27,966 bases of DNA from positions 1 through 27,966 of the forward strand of contig JAZRTS010000029.1 of assembly GCA_045652135.1 (NCBI GenBank). Direction: 5' to 3'. Source of the DNA: RGIG7213 sp045652135 (lineage in GTDB: Bacteria; Bacillota; Clostridia; Oscillospirales; CAG-272). The position numbers and the translations under genes are program-made. Shown here one piece after another: positions 7,223 through 14,646 of this stretch. How positions within the stretch are numbered: position 1 is the first letter of the stretch; each line of letters begins with the position of its first letter. The notes under the pieces are model-generated. The model was not told where the DNA came from, did not search any database, and saw only the letters and a program-made list of their open reading frames with translations.

Positions 7223-9454
7223 TTAAATATTGAGTTTTTTGATTATATCAGCGACGATATCTCTTGATGCGCCGGCAGTATATCCCTCGGTTATTATTCT
7301 GAATCCGCCGTCGGCGGCGCCGATATTCGATACGGCTGAATGTTTTTTTACGATAACCCCATCTCCGTATATTCGCTGGTGTGCAATATTTTCCTCGTAC
7401 AGTTTTGCAAGGGCGGAGGCGCGGAGCTCATACGGTATTTTTATATGATCCTCGCGTACGAAAAACGGTCGAAGCGCACCATCTGCTTCTTGTATGGACA
7501 TGGATTTGCTGTGCATAAGAGAAATAAACTTCAAAGCTGCGCACAGAGGATCACAGAGATACATATTTGAGTAAAAGTTTTTACGCGCGGCGTTGTCTTC
7601 GCCGAGCTCGGACGATGGACAGTCAAGATAATAAAGAACTTCGATGTGTCTGTCTTTGGCAATTTCCGAGAGTATAGGCACGTCGTAATAGGAAAGTGAG
7701 AGTGTACCAAGTTTTTCTCTGTCCTCAAGCGACGTTATTATGGCGCGTATATGATATTTGTCAACTGTATAAAGTTCACCGCGGATACTTTCACTTATGC
7801 GCAGAGAATCGGTGTCCTCGTCAAGATCTATGCAAAAATAACTGTCGGAGTCGGGAGAGGTGTATTCGTGAACCTCAGCGCCGAGCGCTGAAAATACTCT
7901 GCTTAACAGGCGCGCGCCCTTTGTGTGTCCCGTTATTATTTTAACTCCCGTAAGGTCACACCCTTCTTTTACCAGCGCGCTTCTGTAAAGCTCGTCGCAG
8001 CCGTTTATATTTTCCGTTTCGAAAAAATCGGAGGGCGTTGGAATATTGCGGGAGAAAAACAGATCTTCCGTATTTGCTTCAAACTTAGCTTTTGGTTTAA
8101 GGCCGTTTTTATCACGGAATATCACATGTATCCCGGATTCATATTCGGTCTTTTTTATGAATACGGTAATATCAAGTCTGTAGTACATATTTATAAAGTT
8201 TATCATATGATGAAAGCCTGTACCGAAATTCATACATTTTCCGCCGCTGCATTTTACACCGCAGGCAAAAGCTTCTGCCGCTGCCGCGCACACAGCAAAA
8301 CCGTCGTCAGATATGCCGACGGTTCCTGCGAGCGTGCCGACAGCGGCACCCAGCGCACACATTCCGTCAATACCGAGTTCTGTATAAAAGTCTGCTTTTA
8401 TTCCGTCGGATGTGAAAAGGCTTCCTTTTTTTATAATATTTTTCATTATATTTTCTCCGCTTACCGTTTCTCCGCGTTGAATTACGGTGTTTTCTTTCAG
8501 GGTTATTCCGGATTTTATCACGCTTCCCGCACCTATCACACAACCGTTTTGAATACGTACACCGTCGCATATTTTTACTCCCTTACAGATTATACTGCCT
8601 GAGACGGTAACACCGTTTCCGAGTGTGACGCCGTCATGAATTACGCTGTCGTGCACACTTGAATTTTCCCCTATTTTAAATCCTTCTCCAACGACGCTGT
8701 CTGATACATCTTTATATTGTGGTAAAAATCCCCTGACGGAATACTTTCCGTCTTTCGCCTGAAGATTACATTTTCGGTACTCGTCAATACTTCCTATGTC
8801 GCACCAAGAGCCTTCGGGAGCATACGAGTAAAGCGCCTTTCCTTCGTTCATTAACAGTGGAAAAAGATCGCGGCTGAAGTCAAAGACCGTGTTTTTCGGG
8901 ACATATTTCATAATTTCCTTTTTTATGATGTATATACCGGTGTTTATTTTATCGGAGAATACTTCACCGGCCGACGGTTTTTCTGCAAAACGCACGATTT
9001 TGCCGGACGGTTCGGACATAACAACACCGTAAAGCGACGGAAACGGTGTTCTTGCGCAAACAAGCGTGACGTCTGCGTTTTTTTCTTTGTGAAATCGATA
9101 AGCTTCTTTAAGATCGTAATCCCACAGACCGTCACCCGAAACCACTACGAATTCATATGATAAAAAATCCTCGCACGCTTTTACACCGCCTGCGGTACCC
9201 ATAGGCTCTTCTTCCGTAAAATACGAAAGATTTACACCAGCGTAAAAATCGGAAAAAGTATTCTTTATCATATCCGGCATATATTTCAGAGTGACGGCTG
9301 CATCCGTTATTCCGCATCTGGATAAGTGCCGTATTATGTGAGCCATTACAGGTTCGTTAAGTATGGGAACCAAAGGCTTCGGCATAGTGTCCGTTATCGG
9401 TTTTAATCGCGTACCGAATCCTCCTGCCATAATGACCGCTTTTATATTGTTCAT
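7223..9454 (-). CDS. Sugar-1-phosphate nucleotidyltransferase fused to a degenerate phosphohexomutase
   Basis: This 743-residue cytoplasmic fusion has three parts. Residues 1-235 are a nucleotidyltransferase: 'MAGGFGTRLKP' nucleotide loop, 'VSGDGLWDYD' metal site at 105-114, 'AEKP' at 157-160, 'NTGIYI' and 'GSWCDIGSIDEY'. Residues about 250-345 are hexapeptide left-handed beta-helix repeats. Residues about 350-743 resemble a phosphomanno/phosphoglucomutase. This order matches GDP-mannose (or UDP-glucose type) pyrophosphorylase/mutase fusions that supply surface-glycan precursors. In the mutase part the serine of the usual S-H-N-P loop appears replaced; aligning 'ESGIHV' with the family's 'YNGIKV' puts Ile there. 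A D-L-D-E-D metal-like loop remains (543-547). The mutase is therefore probably inactive. GAGGTG lies 6 nt before the ATG. The nucleotide and sugar specificity cannot be decided from sequence. Confidence 0.88.
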   Translation of the reverse strand: MNNIKAVIMAGGFGTRLKPITDTMPKPLVPILNEPVMAHIIRHLSRCGITDAAVTLKYMPDMIKNTFSDFYAGVNLSYFTEEEPMGTAGGVKACEDFLSYEFVVVSGDGLWDYDLKEAYRFHKEKNADVTLVCARTPFPSLYGVVMSEPSGKIVRFAEKPSAGEVFSDKINTGIYIIKKEIMKYVPKNTVFDFSRDLFPLLMNEGKALYSYAPEGSWCDIGSIDEYRKCNLQAKDGKYSVRGFLPQYKDVSDSVVGEGFKIGENSSVHDSVIHDGVTLGNGVTVSGSIICKGVKICDGVRIQNGCVIGAGSVIKSGITLKENTVIQRGETVSGENIMKNIIKKGSLFTSDGIKADFYTELGIDGMCALGAAVGTLAGTVGISDDGFAVCAAAAEAFACGVKCSGGKCMNFGTGFHHMINFINMYYRLDITVFIKKTEYESGIHVIFRDKNGLKPKAKFEANTEDLFFSRNIPTPSDFFETENINGCDELYRSALVKEGCDLTGVKIITGHTKGARLLSRVFSALGAEVHEYTSPDSDSYFCIDLDEDTDSLRISESIRGELYTVDKYHIRAIITSLEDREKLGTLSLSYYDVPILSEIAKDRHIEVLYYLDCPSSELGEDNAARKNFYSNMYLCDPLCAALKFISLMHSKSMSIQEADGALRPFFVREDHIKIPYELRASALAKLYEENIAHQRIYGDGVIVKKHSAVSNIGAADGGFRIITEGYTAGASRDIVADIIKKLNI

Positions 9455-9582
9455 AAAATCACCTCGCTTGACTATTTTTTACAAAAGAGGTGTTGTTTAT
9501 TCAGAGAATAACGGATATGAGATACGTGAATAAAACGAAAGATAGTGGCGAAAATCACAGCAGTAATCGAAGGGAGAAAAAT

Positions 9583-9861
9583 ATGCTTAAGGGAACGCAA
9601 AGAAAGGTGATAGTTTTGAAAGATACGCAAAGCGGTATTTTTGACGAAGCTTATTTTATCGTAAAAAACAGCGCGGACAGTAAAAATCTTACGACGAACG
9701 ATATGATAATGGAAGCCGAGAGAATAATCTCCGCTTCGGTTATAGGAACGGAAGAAAAAAGGTCCGAGAAGCTTCTCAGACCTTTGTGGTTTTTTGTAGG
9801 CGTTTTTTGTGCCTGTGTCATATCGGCGGTATCCGTTATGATCGAAAGAATTTATTTGTAA
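9583..9861 (+). CDS. Small tail-anchored protein, conserved-looking, unknown function
   Basis: This 92-residue protein starts at the ATG at 9583, set by GGGAG (9572-9576) 6 nt upstream. An in-frame extension to 9490 has no ribosome site. The basic N-terminus leads into 'KVIVLKDTQSGIFDEAYFIVK', then 'DMIMEAERII', and a single C-terminal TM helix (about 69-88) with only a few residues outside. From memory, small clostridial proteins with a D/N-T-x-S-x-x-F-x-E-A-Y-F-x-x-K core and a terminal TM helix recur in this group, but I know of no function. It is divergent from the nucleotidyltransferase fusion and overlaps the NamZ-type gene tail to tail by 10 bp. I see no convincing promoter in 9455-9582. 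Confidence 0.8.
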   Translation: MLKGTQRKVIVLKDTQSGIFDEAYFIVKNSADSKNLTTNDMIMEAERIISASVIGTEEKRSEKLLRPLWFFVGVFCACVISAVSVMIERIYL

Positions 9862-10976
9862 ATGTAATACGTTGAAGTCGTTTTTCTGAATTCTTCAGAT
9901 GTTTTTATACAGTCATTTATTATCGTATCGGAGTTGACACCGTCGAAAAGTCTGCCCGTGCCAAACGTGCGCTTGAGCGCCTTTTCGTCAAATTCGGTGC
10001 CGTACATATTACGTACCGTTTCAACGAGCTTAATGCCTGCGGCGAACGGAGAAAATGCATCTCTGTCCATTATGTGAAGCTGAACACCGGAGCAAAGCTC
10101 GCCCTTGAACTTTGAGAACGTAGGCGTGAAGCATACGGGGCGGAAGATAACGCCGTCAAGCTTCAGACGGTTCATTTCATCTGCAAGAGCGCGTCCGTCG
10201 TAGTTCGGTGCGCCGATGAATTCAAACGGCTGTGTCGTACCTCTGCCTTCGGATGCCTGCTTTGTGGCTTCAAAAAGGCAAGTGCCTATGTATACAAGCG
10301 CAGTATCTGTCGTCGGCATATTAGGCGAAGGAGCTACCCACGGCAAATCCGTATCGCGGTGATATAAATTACGTGTGAGCCCATCGCAGGGAATTATATG
10401 AAGATCAACCCCCATATTTTCCTTTGCATTTATGTATTTTGCAAACTCGCCTATCGTCATACCGTAACGGGTGGGAACGGCATATTCGCCGATAAACGAT
10501 GAATTTGCCTCGTCAAGTATCTCGCCTTCTATTCTGTCAAGCGATATGGGATTCATTCTGTCAAAAACGACGAACGGTATTTTTGCACGTGCTGCCGATT
10601 TCATCGAGCGTGTCATTGTGTAAAGATAAGTATAAAATCTTGCGCCGACATCCTGCAGGTCGAACAAAAGCATATCTATACCCTCAAGCATCTCATCATC
10701 GGGTGCTTTTTTCTCTCCGTAAAGGCTTATAACGGGAGTGTTTGTTATTGGCTCGCGCTCCTCTGATTCTATCTTGCAGCCTGCCTGTGCTGCGCCAAAA
10801 AGTCCATGCTCGGGCGAGAAAAGCGTATGAAGCTCGCAGTGGTCGTTTAAAACAACGTAGTCAGGAACAAGTTCCCGTGTCACACCCGACATATTTGTTA
10901 TAAGACCAACGCGCTGTCCTTTTATCAAGGGCAGCCATTTTTCTTTGCAGTCTATTCCGTTTAATACCTTTATCAT
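9852..10976 (-). CDS. namZ: DUF1343/NamZ-type exo-beta-N-acetylmuramidase
   Basis: This protein of about 374 residues contains the main signatures of the NamZ (DUF1343, GH171) family: 'SPEHGLFG', 'FDLQDVGARFYTY', 'FDRMNP', 'PTRYGMTIGE', 'WVAPSPNMP' and 'SEGRGTTQPFE'. Characterised members release MurNAc from the non-reducing end of peptidoglycan fragments. No signal peptide is visible, so a cytoplasmic recycling role is likely unless export is non-classical. The chosen ATG at 10976 overlaps the TGA of the upstream lipoprotein gene (ATGA). An in-frame TTG at 10988 is less likely. Coupling to a DHHW-domain lipoprotein suggests a shared peptidoglycan or muropeptide theme. The assignment to the family is firm; the substrate in this organism is inferred. 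Confidence 0.92.
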   Translation of the reverse strand: MIKVLNGIDCKEKWLPLIKGQRVGLITNMSGVTRELVPDYVVLNDHCELHTLFSPEHGLFGAAQAGCKIESEEREPITNTPVISLYGEKKAPDDEMLEGIDMLLFDLQDVGARFYTYLYTMTRSMKSAARAKIPFVVFDRMNPISLDRIEGEILDEANSSFIGEYAVPTRYGMTIGEFAKYINAKENMGVDLHIIPCDGLTRNLYHRDTDLPWVAPSPNMPTTDTALVYIGTCLFEATKQASEGRGTTQPFEFIGAPNYDGRALADEMNRLKLDGVIFRPVCFTPTFSKFKGELCSGVQLHIMDRDAFSPFAAGIKLVETVRNMYGTEFDEKALKRTFGTGRLFDGVNSDTIINDCIKTSEEFRKTTSTYYIYK

Positions 10977-12517
10977 ATTCCACCCCAAAAATGTGTTATC
11001 ATACCGAGAGTGCTGTCAATATTTCTGTCTGTAAAATTAAAAATAATATAATCAGGCTTCATTTTTGCAATTTCATTGATGTTTATGATAGTGTTGTTAT
11101 TTGCACCGTGTAAACGGAAATGGCTGAAGCCCATACTCGCAAACGGGAATAAAAATGCTCCGTATGAATCACTGACAGCGTAGGCTGTGGGAAGTGAGGA
11201 GTTGTTTATATATGAATCTTTTGGATAAAGTCCCCAGTTGACATTAGAAATTCTATATCCTATATTTTCACTTCTTTTTACGGGATATATATCTCCGGTT
11301 TCATTAAATTTAGCAATAAGAAACGGTGTTTCTTCCTTCATATCGTCAACGCGGAGCATACTGCGAAGGTCACCGCCTTTGCAGTTAACTATTTCTATCT
11401 CGAATTCTGAAAGCTCGTGCGCTTTGGCATTCGGAAAATCCTTGTTTACGTAGCCCATCATTTCCTTGTAGGCGTAGTATGCACCAAGCTCACTCCAGTG
11501 TGTATCTGTACTGAAATAAATCATTTCATCCTTGTGCTGATTGAACACATTGAGAAGGTCGGGAACGATAATATCTTCATTTTTACCCGCACCGTTCATG
11601 TATGCAACGAATTGTGATCCTGCAGTCGGATGCTGTTTTCCGCCGGTTGCGCTAAGCAGATAATCGTGCTGTTCGTCAGCGTATACAGTTACGGGATTGG
11701 GAGCAATTAAATATATAAGCTTTGTATCCTTGCCTGTAAGCTTCTGGAGCTCCTTTGTAACGGTTGAAAGTCTGTTTGCTGTATATTTGAGCATATTTTC
11801 CTGTGCTTGGTGCGATCCGAACATAAAGGAAACTGTCGGACGGTAAAACAAGCGAGAATTTCTACCTGTGAAAACGTCGGTTTTTTCGCCTCCGAACGAC
11901 ACTTCGACGGTAACAGGATCGCTTGCCGTTTTGCCGTCTGCGGTTGCGTATAACGTTATCACGTCGCTTTTTGAACCGTTTACTTCAACGTAGAAGTTGT
12001 GACCTGCCGCTTTATCTGTAAGAGGAGATGATTTTTGTCCTTTGTACGTGATTTTTGCTCCGTACTCGGTCGTGCCGTATATTATAACTCTGTCAGAGGC
12101 TTGTGAAACAGTTCCTATAATTACGGGTTTTGCTGTCTTTTCCGTAGGCTTTGGTGGATTCGGAACGGTTGTGACTGCATCTGTCGTGATTTCATCTGTT
12201 GTAATACTGTCTGTGGTTGCAGAATCGATTATACTGTCAAAATTTGTTGTTTCCGATATGGAATCATCTGTAGGTGTATCGTTGCCGATTTCTGTTATTA
12301 CGTCATTTGTTTCTGTGATTTCCGTAATACTTGAAGTGTCTTCCGAAGGTTCGGTAACGTCGTTTACCGTTATTTCGGGCGCATTTGTGTCCGATATTGT
12401 TTCACCGAACGTGCTGTCAGAATCCGTGCCGGTACAAGCGCAACCAAAAATGCAAAGTGCCGTCAATGTACCGCATACGGTACGTTTAAAAATGCTTTTC
12501 AAGTCGGTGTGTTTCAT
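10973..12517 (-). CDS. DHHW family SGNH-type lipoprotein (AlgX/AlgJ-like), paralogue 2
   Basis: This 514-residue exported lipoprotein has a signal peptide with lipobox 'IFGC' (Cys26), then a long linker made almost entirely of T, S, D, E, I and V (about 30-125). An Ig-like beta domain follows (about 128-208), then a DHHW catalytic-type domain with 'APNPVTVYA', 'DTHWSELGAYYAY' (338-350) and 'SDSYGAF' (candidate Ser451). Domain order and motifs match the lipoprotein at 4011-5336, so the two are paralogues, with a longer linker here. By analogy with AlgX/AlgJ it may transfer or remove O-acetyl groups on a wall-linked glycan. The gene is first in a unit with the NamZ-type gene and has a strong promoter overlapped by a palindrome. 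No MBOAT partner is in the window. Confidence 0.85.
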   Translation of the reverse strand: MKHTDLKSIFKRTVCGTLTALCIFGCACTGTDSDSTFGETISDTNAPEITVNDVTEPSEDTSSITEITETNDVITEIGNDTPTDDSISETTNFDSIIDSATTDSITTDEITTDAVTTVPNPPKPTEKTAKPVIIGTVSQASDRVIIYGTTEYGAKITYKGQKSSPLTDKAAGHNFYVEVNGSKSDVITLYATADGKTASDPVTVEVSFGGEKTDVFTGRNSRLFYRPTVSFMFGSHQAQENMLKYTANRLSTVTKELQKLTGKDTKLIYLIAPNPVTVYADEQHDYLLSATGGKQHPTAGSQFVAYMNGAGKNEDIIVPDLLNVFNQHKDEMIYFSTDTHWSELGAYYAYKEMMGYVNKDFPNAKAHELSEFEIEIVNCKGGDLRSMLRVDDMKEETPFLIAKFNETGDIYPVKRSENIGYRISNVNWGLYPKDSYINNSSLPTAYAVSDSYGAFLFPFASMGFSHFRLHGANNNTIININEIAKMKPDYIIFNFTDRNIDSTLGMITHFWGGI

Positions 12518-12547
12518 TTTATAAAATTCCTTTCAAAAGACTCTATT

Positions 12548-12563
12548 GTGATAATTTTATCAC
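12548..12563. promoter_or_regulatory. Palindrome over the -10 of the DHHW2-namZ promoter (candidate operator)
   Basis: A perfect 16-bp palindrome, GTGATAATTTTATCAC apart from the AT-rich centre, covers the whole -10 hexamer. Its position would let a dimeric repressor block RNA polymerase. No regulator gene is adjacent, so the binding protein is unknown. It is too short, and lacks a T-run, to be a good terminator for the gene upstream. Confidence 0.5.
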
Positions 12564-12582
12564 ACTTAATACGTTTTGTCAA
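12554..12582 (-). promoter_or_regulatory. Sigma-A promoter of the DHHW2-namZ unit
   Basis: On the minus strand there is TTGACA (12582-12577), a 17-bp spacer and TAAAAT (12559-12554). It lies in the 72-nt gap after the Lgt-like gene. The two downstream genes can therefore be expressed separately from the long upstream series. Confidence 0.8.
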
Positions 12583-12589
12583 ATGCGCA

Positions 12590-13561
12590 TTATTTCTTTT
12601 CGAAGAGAGGTTTTTTCGGAGTAGCAACTCCCGTTACGTGACGGTAAAGTAAAAATAAGGCGAAAATGCAAAGCGTCATAACGATGCACGATACCATAAG
12701 CCAAATGCAGTTAGCTGCATACGAGCTTGAACCCATAAAGAATTCCGCCGTGAATCCGCGGATAAGTGCAGCTAAAAATATAACGCTTACTATCGGATAA
12801 AAATGGTGATATTTAGTTATTTTAACGAGCTTTACTGTCATAAATACGAATATGAAAATGAGAATAAGCGCCGATATTACTTGTGATATTCTGACGAATC
12901 CCCAGTAAACACTATCCGTGCGCAAGCTTTCCAAAAACGTATGAAGTCCTGCGTACATCGCGAAAAATACCAAGGTATTTGCGCCCTTTTGCATAAATTT
13001 ACTTTTATTCGCCATCATAAACAGCCATATCGCAAGACAGCCGATGGTTTCAAAGAAGAATATCGAAAGACACCAGCTTTCGTAGATCTCGACGTAAGAG
13101 GCAAACGGAAAACGGCAAAACGTTGGATTCGTTATAAATGTGCCGTAACAGTCGTCGGTAAATGCACTGCCCATTCGTCCGACGGCAATAGCCAAAGGCG
13201 CATAAAGGCATACGGCATCGAAAATATCGATAATGTATTCCGTTTGATATGTGAAGACACACCACAGCACTATGGCAAGCACTACACCGAAAATACCGCC
13301 GTAAAGACAGTATCCGCCCGATGTAAGGTCAAGTATCTCATCAAATGACAAGAACAGCGCGTGATTGAAAGCCACGTACATCACCCTTGCGAAAAGCAAG
13401 CCCGATAAAACGGCAAAAGGTGCTATATAGAAAAATATTTCGGGGTGAAATTTTTTTCTTTTTACATTTTGTACTGCGGGCATAAATACGCTCACGCATA
13501 TACCCAATGCTATAAACAGTGCGTGCGGAGTAAAAAGTTTTGCATTAAGTAACGTTTGCAA
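12590..13561 (-). CDS. Lgt-like (prolipoprotein diacylglyceryl transferase family) membrane protein
   Basis: This 323-residue protein has about seven or more TM helices. It shows the layout of Lgt, which transfers diacylglyceryl from phosphatidylglycerol to lipobox cysteines: 'FARVMYV' early, 'SGGYCLYGGIFG', 'AVGRMGSAFTDDCYG' (Lgt signature region) and 'FLESLRTDS' (Lgt-type arginine loop). In the signature region the residue matching E. coli Asn146 reads Ser and the one matching Glu151 reads Asp. A true Lgt would usually keep both, so this may be a diverged paralogue with another lipid or acceptor. The start is a TTG 4 nt after the preceding stop; no ATG would keep the first TM helix. Two lipoprotein genes lie nearby, but every cell also needs a canonical lgt elsewhere. 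Confidence 0.75.
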   Translation of the reverse strand: MQTLLNAKLFTPHALFIALGICVSVFMPAVQNVKRKKFHPEIFFYIAPFAVLSGLLFARVMYVAFNHALFLSFDEILDLTSGGYCLYGGIFGVVLAIVLWCVFTYQTEYIIDIFDAVCLYAPLAIAVGRMGSAFTDDCYGTFITNPTFCRFPFASYVEIYESWCLSIFFFETIGCLAIWLFMMANKSKFMQKGANTLVFFAMYAGLHTFLESLRTDSVYWGFVRISQVISALILIFIFVFMTVKLVKITKYHHFYPIVSVIFLAALIRGFTAEFFMGSSSYAANCIWLMVSCIVMTLCIFALFLLYRHVTGVATPKKPLFEKK

Positions 13562-13565
13562 GATA

Positions 13566-14618
13566 TTAGTTACCTTTCTTCTTTACTTTAAAGACAAAAT
13601 CACGTTGGATAATGTAATTTACAAAGTACATAATGATATCGTAAACAGCCTTTACGACGACGGGGAATGAAGCAAATACAACGTGTGACAAAGCGTAATT
13701 TTCAGCAAGCTTCATAACACCGACACCGCCGAGCATTACAACAATGGCAAGAGCTGCGTATTTGACAACTGCCGAGCGTGAGCAATTTCCGCCGAATACT
13801 ATCTTTCTGTTTATCAGATAGTTTACAACAGCGCTTATAATTCTTGCAAACATAAACGATATGCCGTAAGAGAATGTACAAACGAATGTGAACAGAGAGA
13901 AAAACAGATAGTCAACGGCAAAAGATAAAATGCTGCCCGATGCAAAAAGCAAAAGACGTGATGCGATTCTGAGCGAATCCTTTACTGCATTGTAGTGGCT
14001 TGTTGCGTTTTCGTTTATATATACCGTTTTTATCTCTATTTCACGGGGCTGTATTCCAAGCTCACGTAGCTTTAAAAGCATATTCATCTCGTATTCGTAT
14101 CTCTCGCCGTTAAGACGTGCCATCGTTTCGAAGTGCTGACGGGAGAATCCGCGAAGACCGGTCTGTGTATCGTATATCTTAAGACCTGTTGACAGCTTGA
14201 AAAGTCCGCGTGTTACGGTATTACCGAGTTGTGAGCGGAAAGGTACGTTTTCATCAAAACGTCTGCCGCCTATTATAAGATCGTCAGGGTGGTTTTCGAG
14301 CTCCTTTGCGACTTTTATAATGTCCTCAACCGTGTGCTGACCGTCGCAGTCTGCCGTTATTATGCCGTCAATATCGGGCATACGGTTCATAATATATCCG
14401 ATTCCCGATTTGAGAGCGCTTCCTTTTCCCTTGTTTATATAATGGTGAAGCACGATGTCGGTGTATTGTTTACATTCTTCGAAAACTCCGTCAAATGCAT
14501 TTCCGCTTCCGTCGTTTATTATAACGATGTTTTCAAAAGCTTTTGAAAGTTCTTCCATGAACGGTAGAAACAGAGTTTTTTCCGGCTTGTATGCAGGAAT
14601 TAATATTGCCGTTTTCAT
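13566..14618 (-). CDS. GT2 glycosyltransferase fused to a GtrA-like membrane domain
   Basis: This 350-residue protein has an N-terminal DPM1/Alg5-like GT-A domain (about 1-215): 'AILIPAYKPE', 'IVIINDGSG', 'NKGKGSALKSG', 'ADCDGQH' (metal-binding D-x-D) and 'DTQTGLRGFS'. After it comes a GtrA-type domain of four TM helices (about 222-345) with the family-typical C-terminal pattern ending in 'NYIIQRDFVFK'. Enzymes of this layout make polyprenyl-phosphate-linked sugars (for example Glc-P- or Man-P-undecaprenol) and the GtrA part may flip them. AAAGGA lies about 7 nt before the ATG. It is in a series with the phosphodiester glycosidase and Lgt-like genes, which fits envelope glycan modification. 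Sugar identity is unknown. Confidence 0.9.
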   Translation of the reverse strand: MKTAILIPAYKPEKTLFLPFMEELSKAFENIVIINDGSGNAFDGVFEECKQYTDIVLHHYINKGKGSALKSGIGYIMNRMPDIDGIITADCDGQHTVEDIIKVAKELENHPDDLIIGGRRFDENVPFRSQLGNTVTRGLFKLSTGLKIYDTQTGLRGFSRQHFETMARLNGERYEYEMNMLLKLRELGIQPREIEIKTVYINENATSHYNAVKDSLRIASRLLLFASGSILSFAVDYLFFSLFTFVCTFSYGISFMFARIISAVVNYLINRKIVFGGNCSRSAVVKYAALAIVVMLGGVGVMKLAENYALSHVVFASFPVVVKAVYDIIMYFVNYIIQRDFVFKVKKKGN

Positions 14619-14646
14619 TTTTGATATCCTTTCGGTAACTTTGATT

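Noticed and set aside
12042..12524. 160-codon plus-strand frame rich in Val, Ser and Ile
   Set aside because: It is the antisense of the low-complexity Thr/Asp/Ser linker of the DHHW lipoprotein. Repetitive codons keep the opposite frame open.
12548..12563. Terminator of the Lgt-like gene
   Set aside because: The stem is short and AT-rich, and no T-run follows on the minus strand. It coincides with a perfect promoter, so an operator is the better reading.
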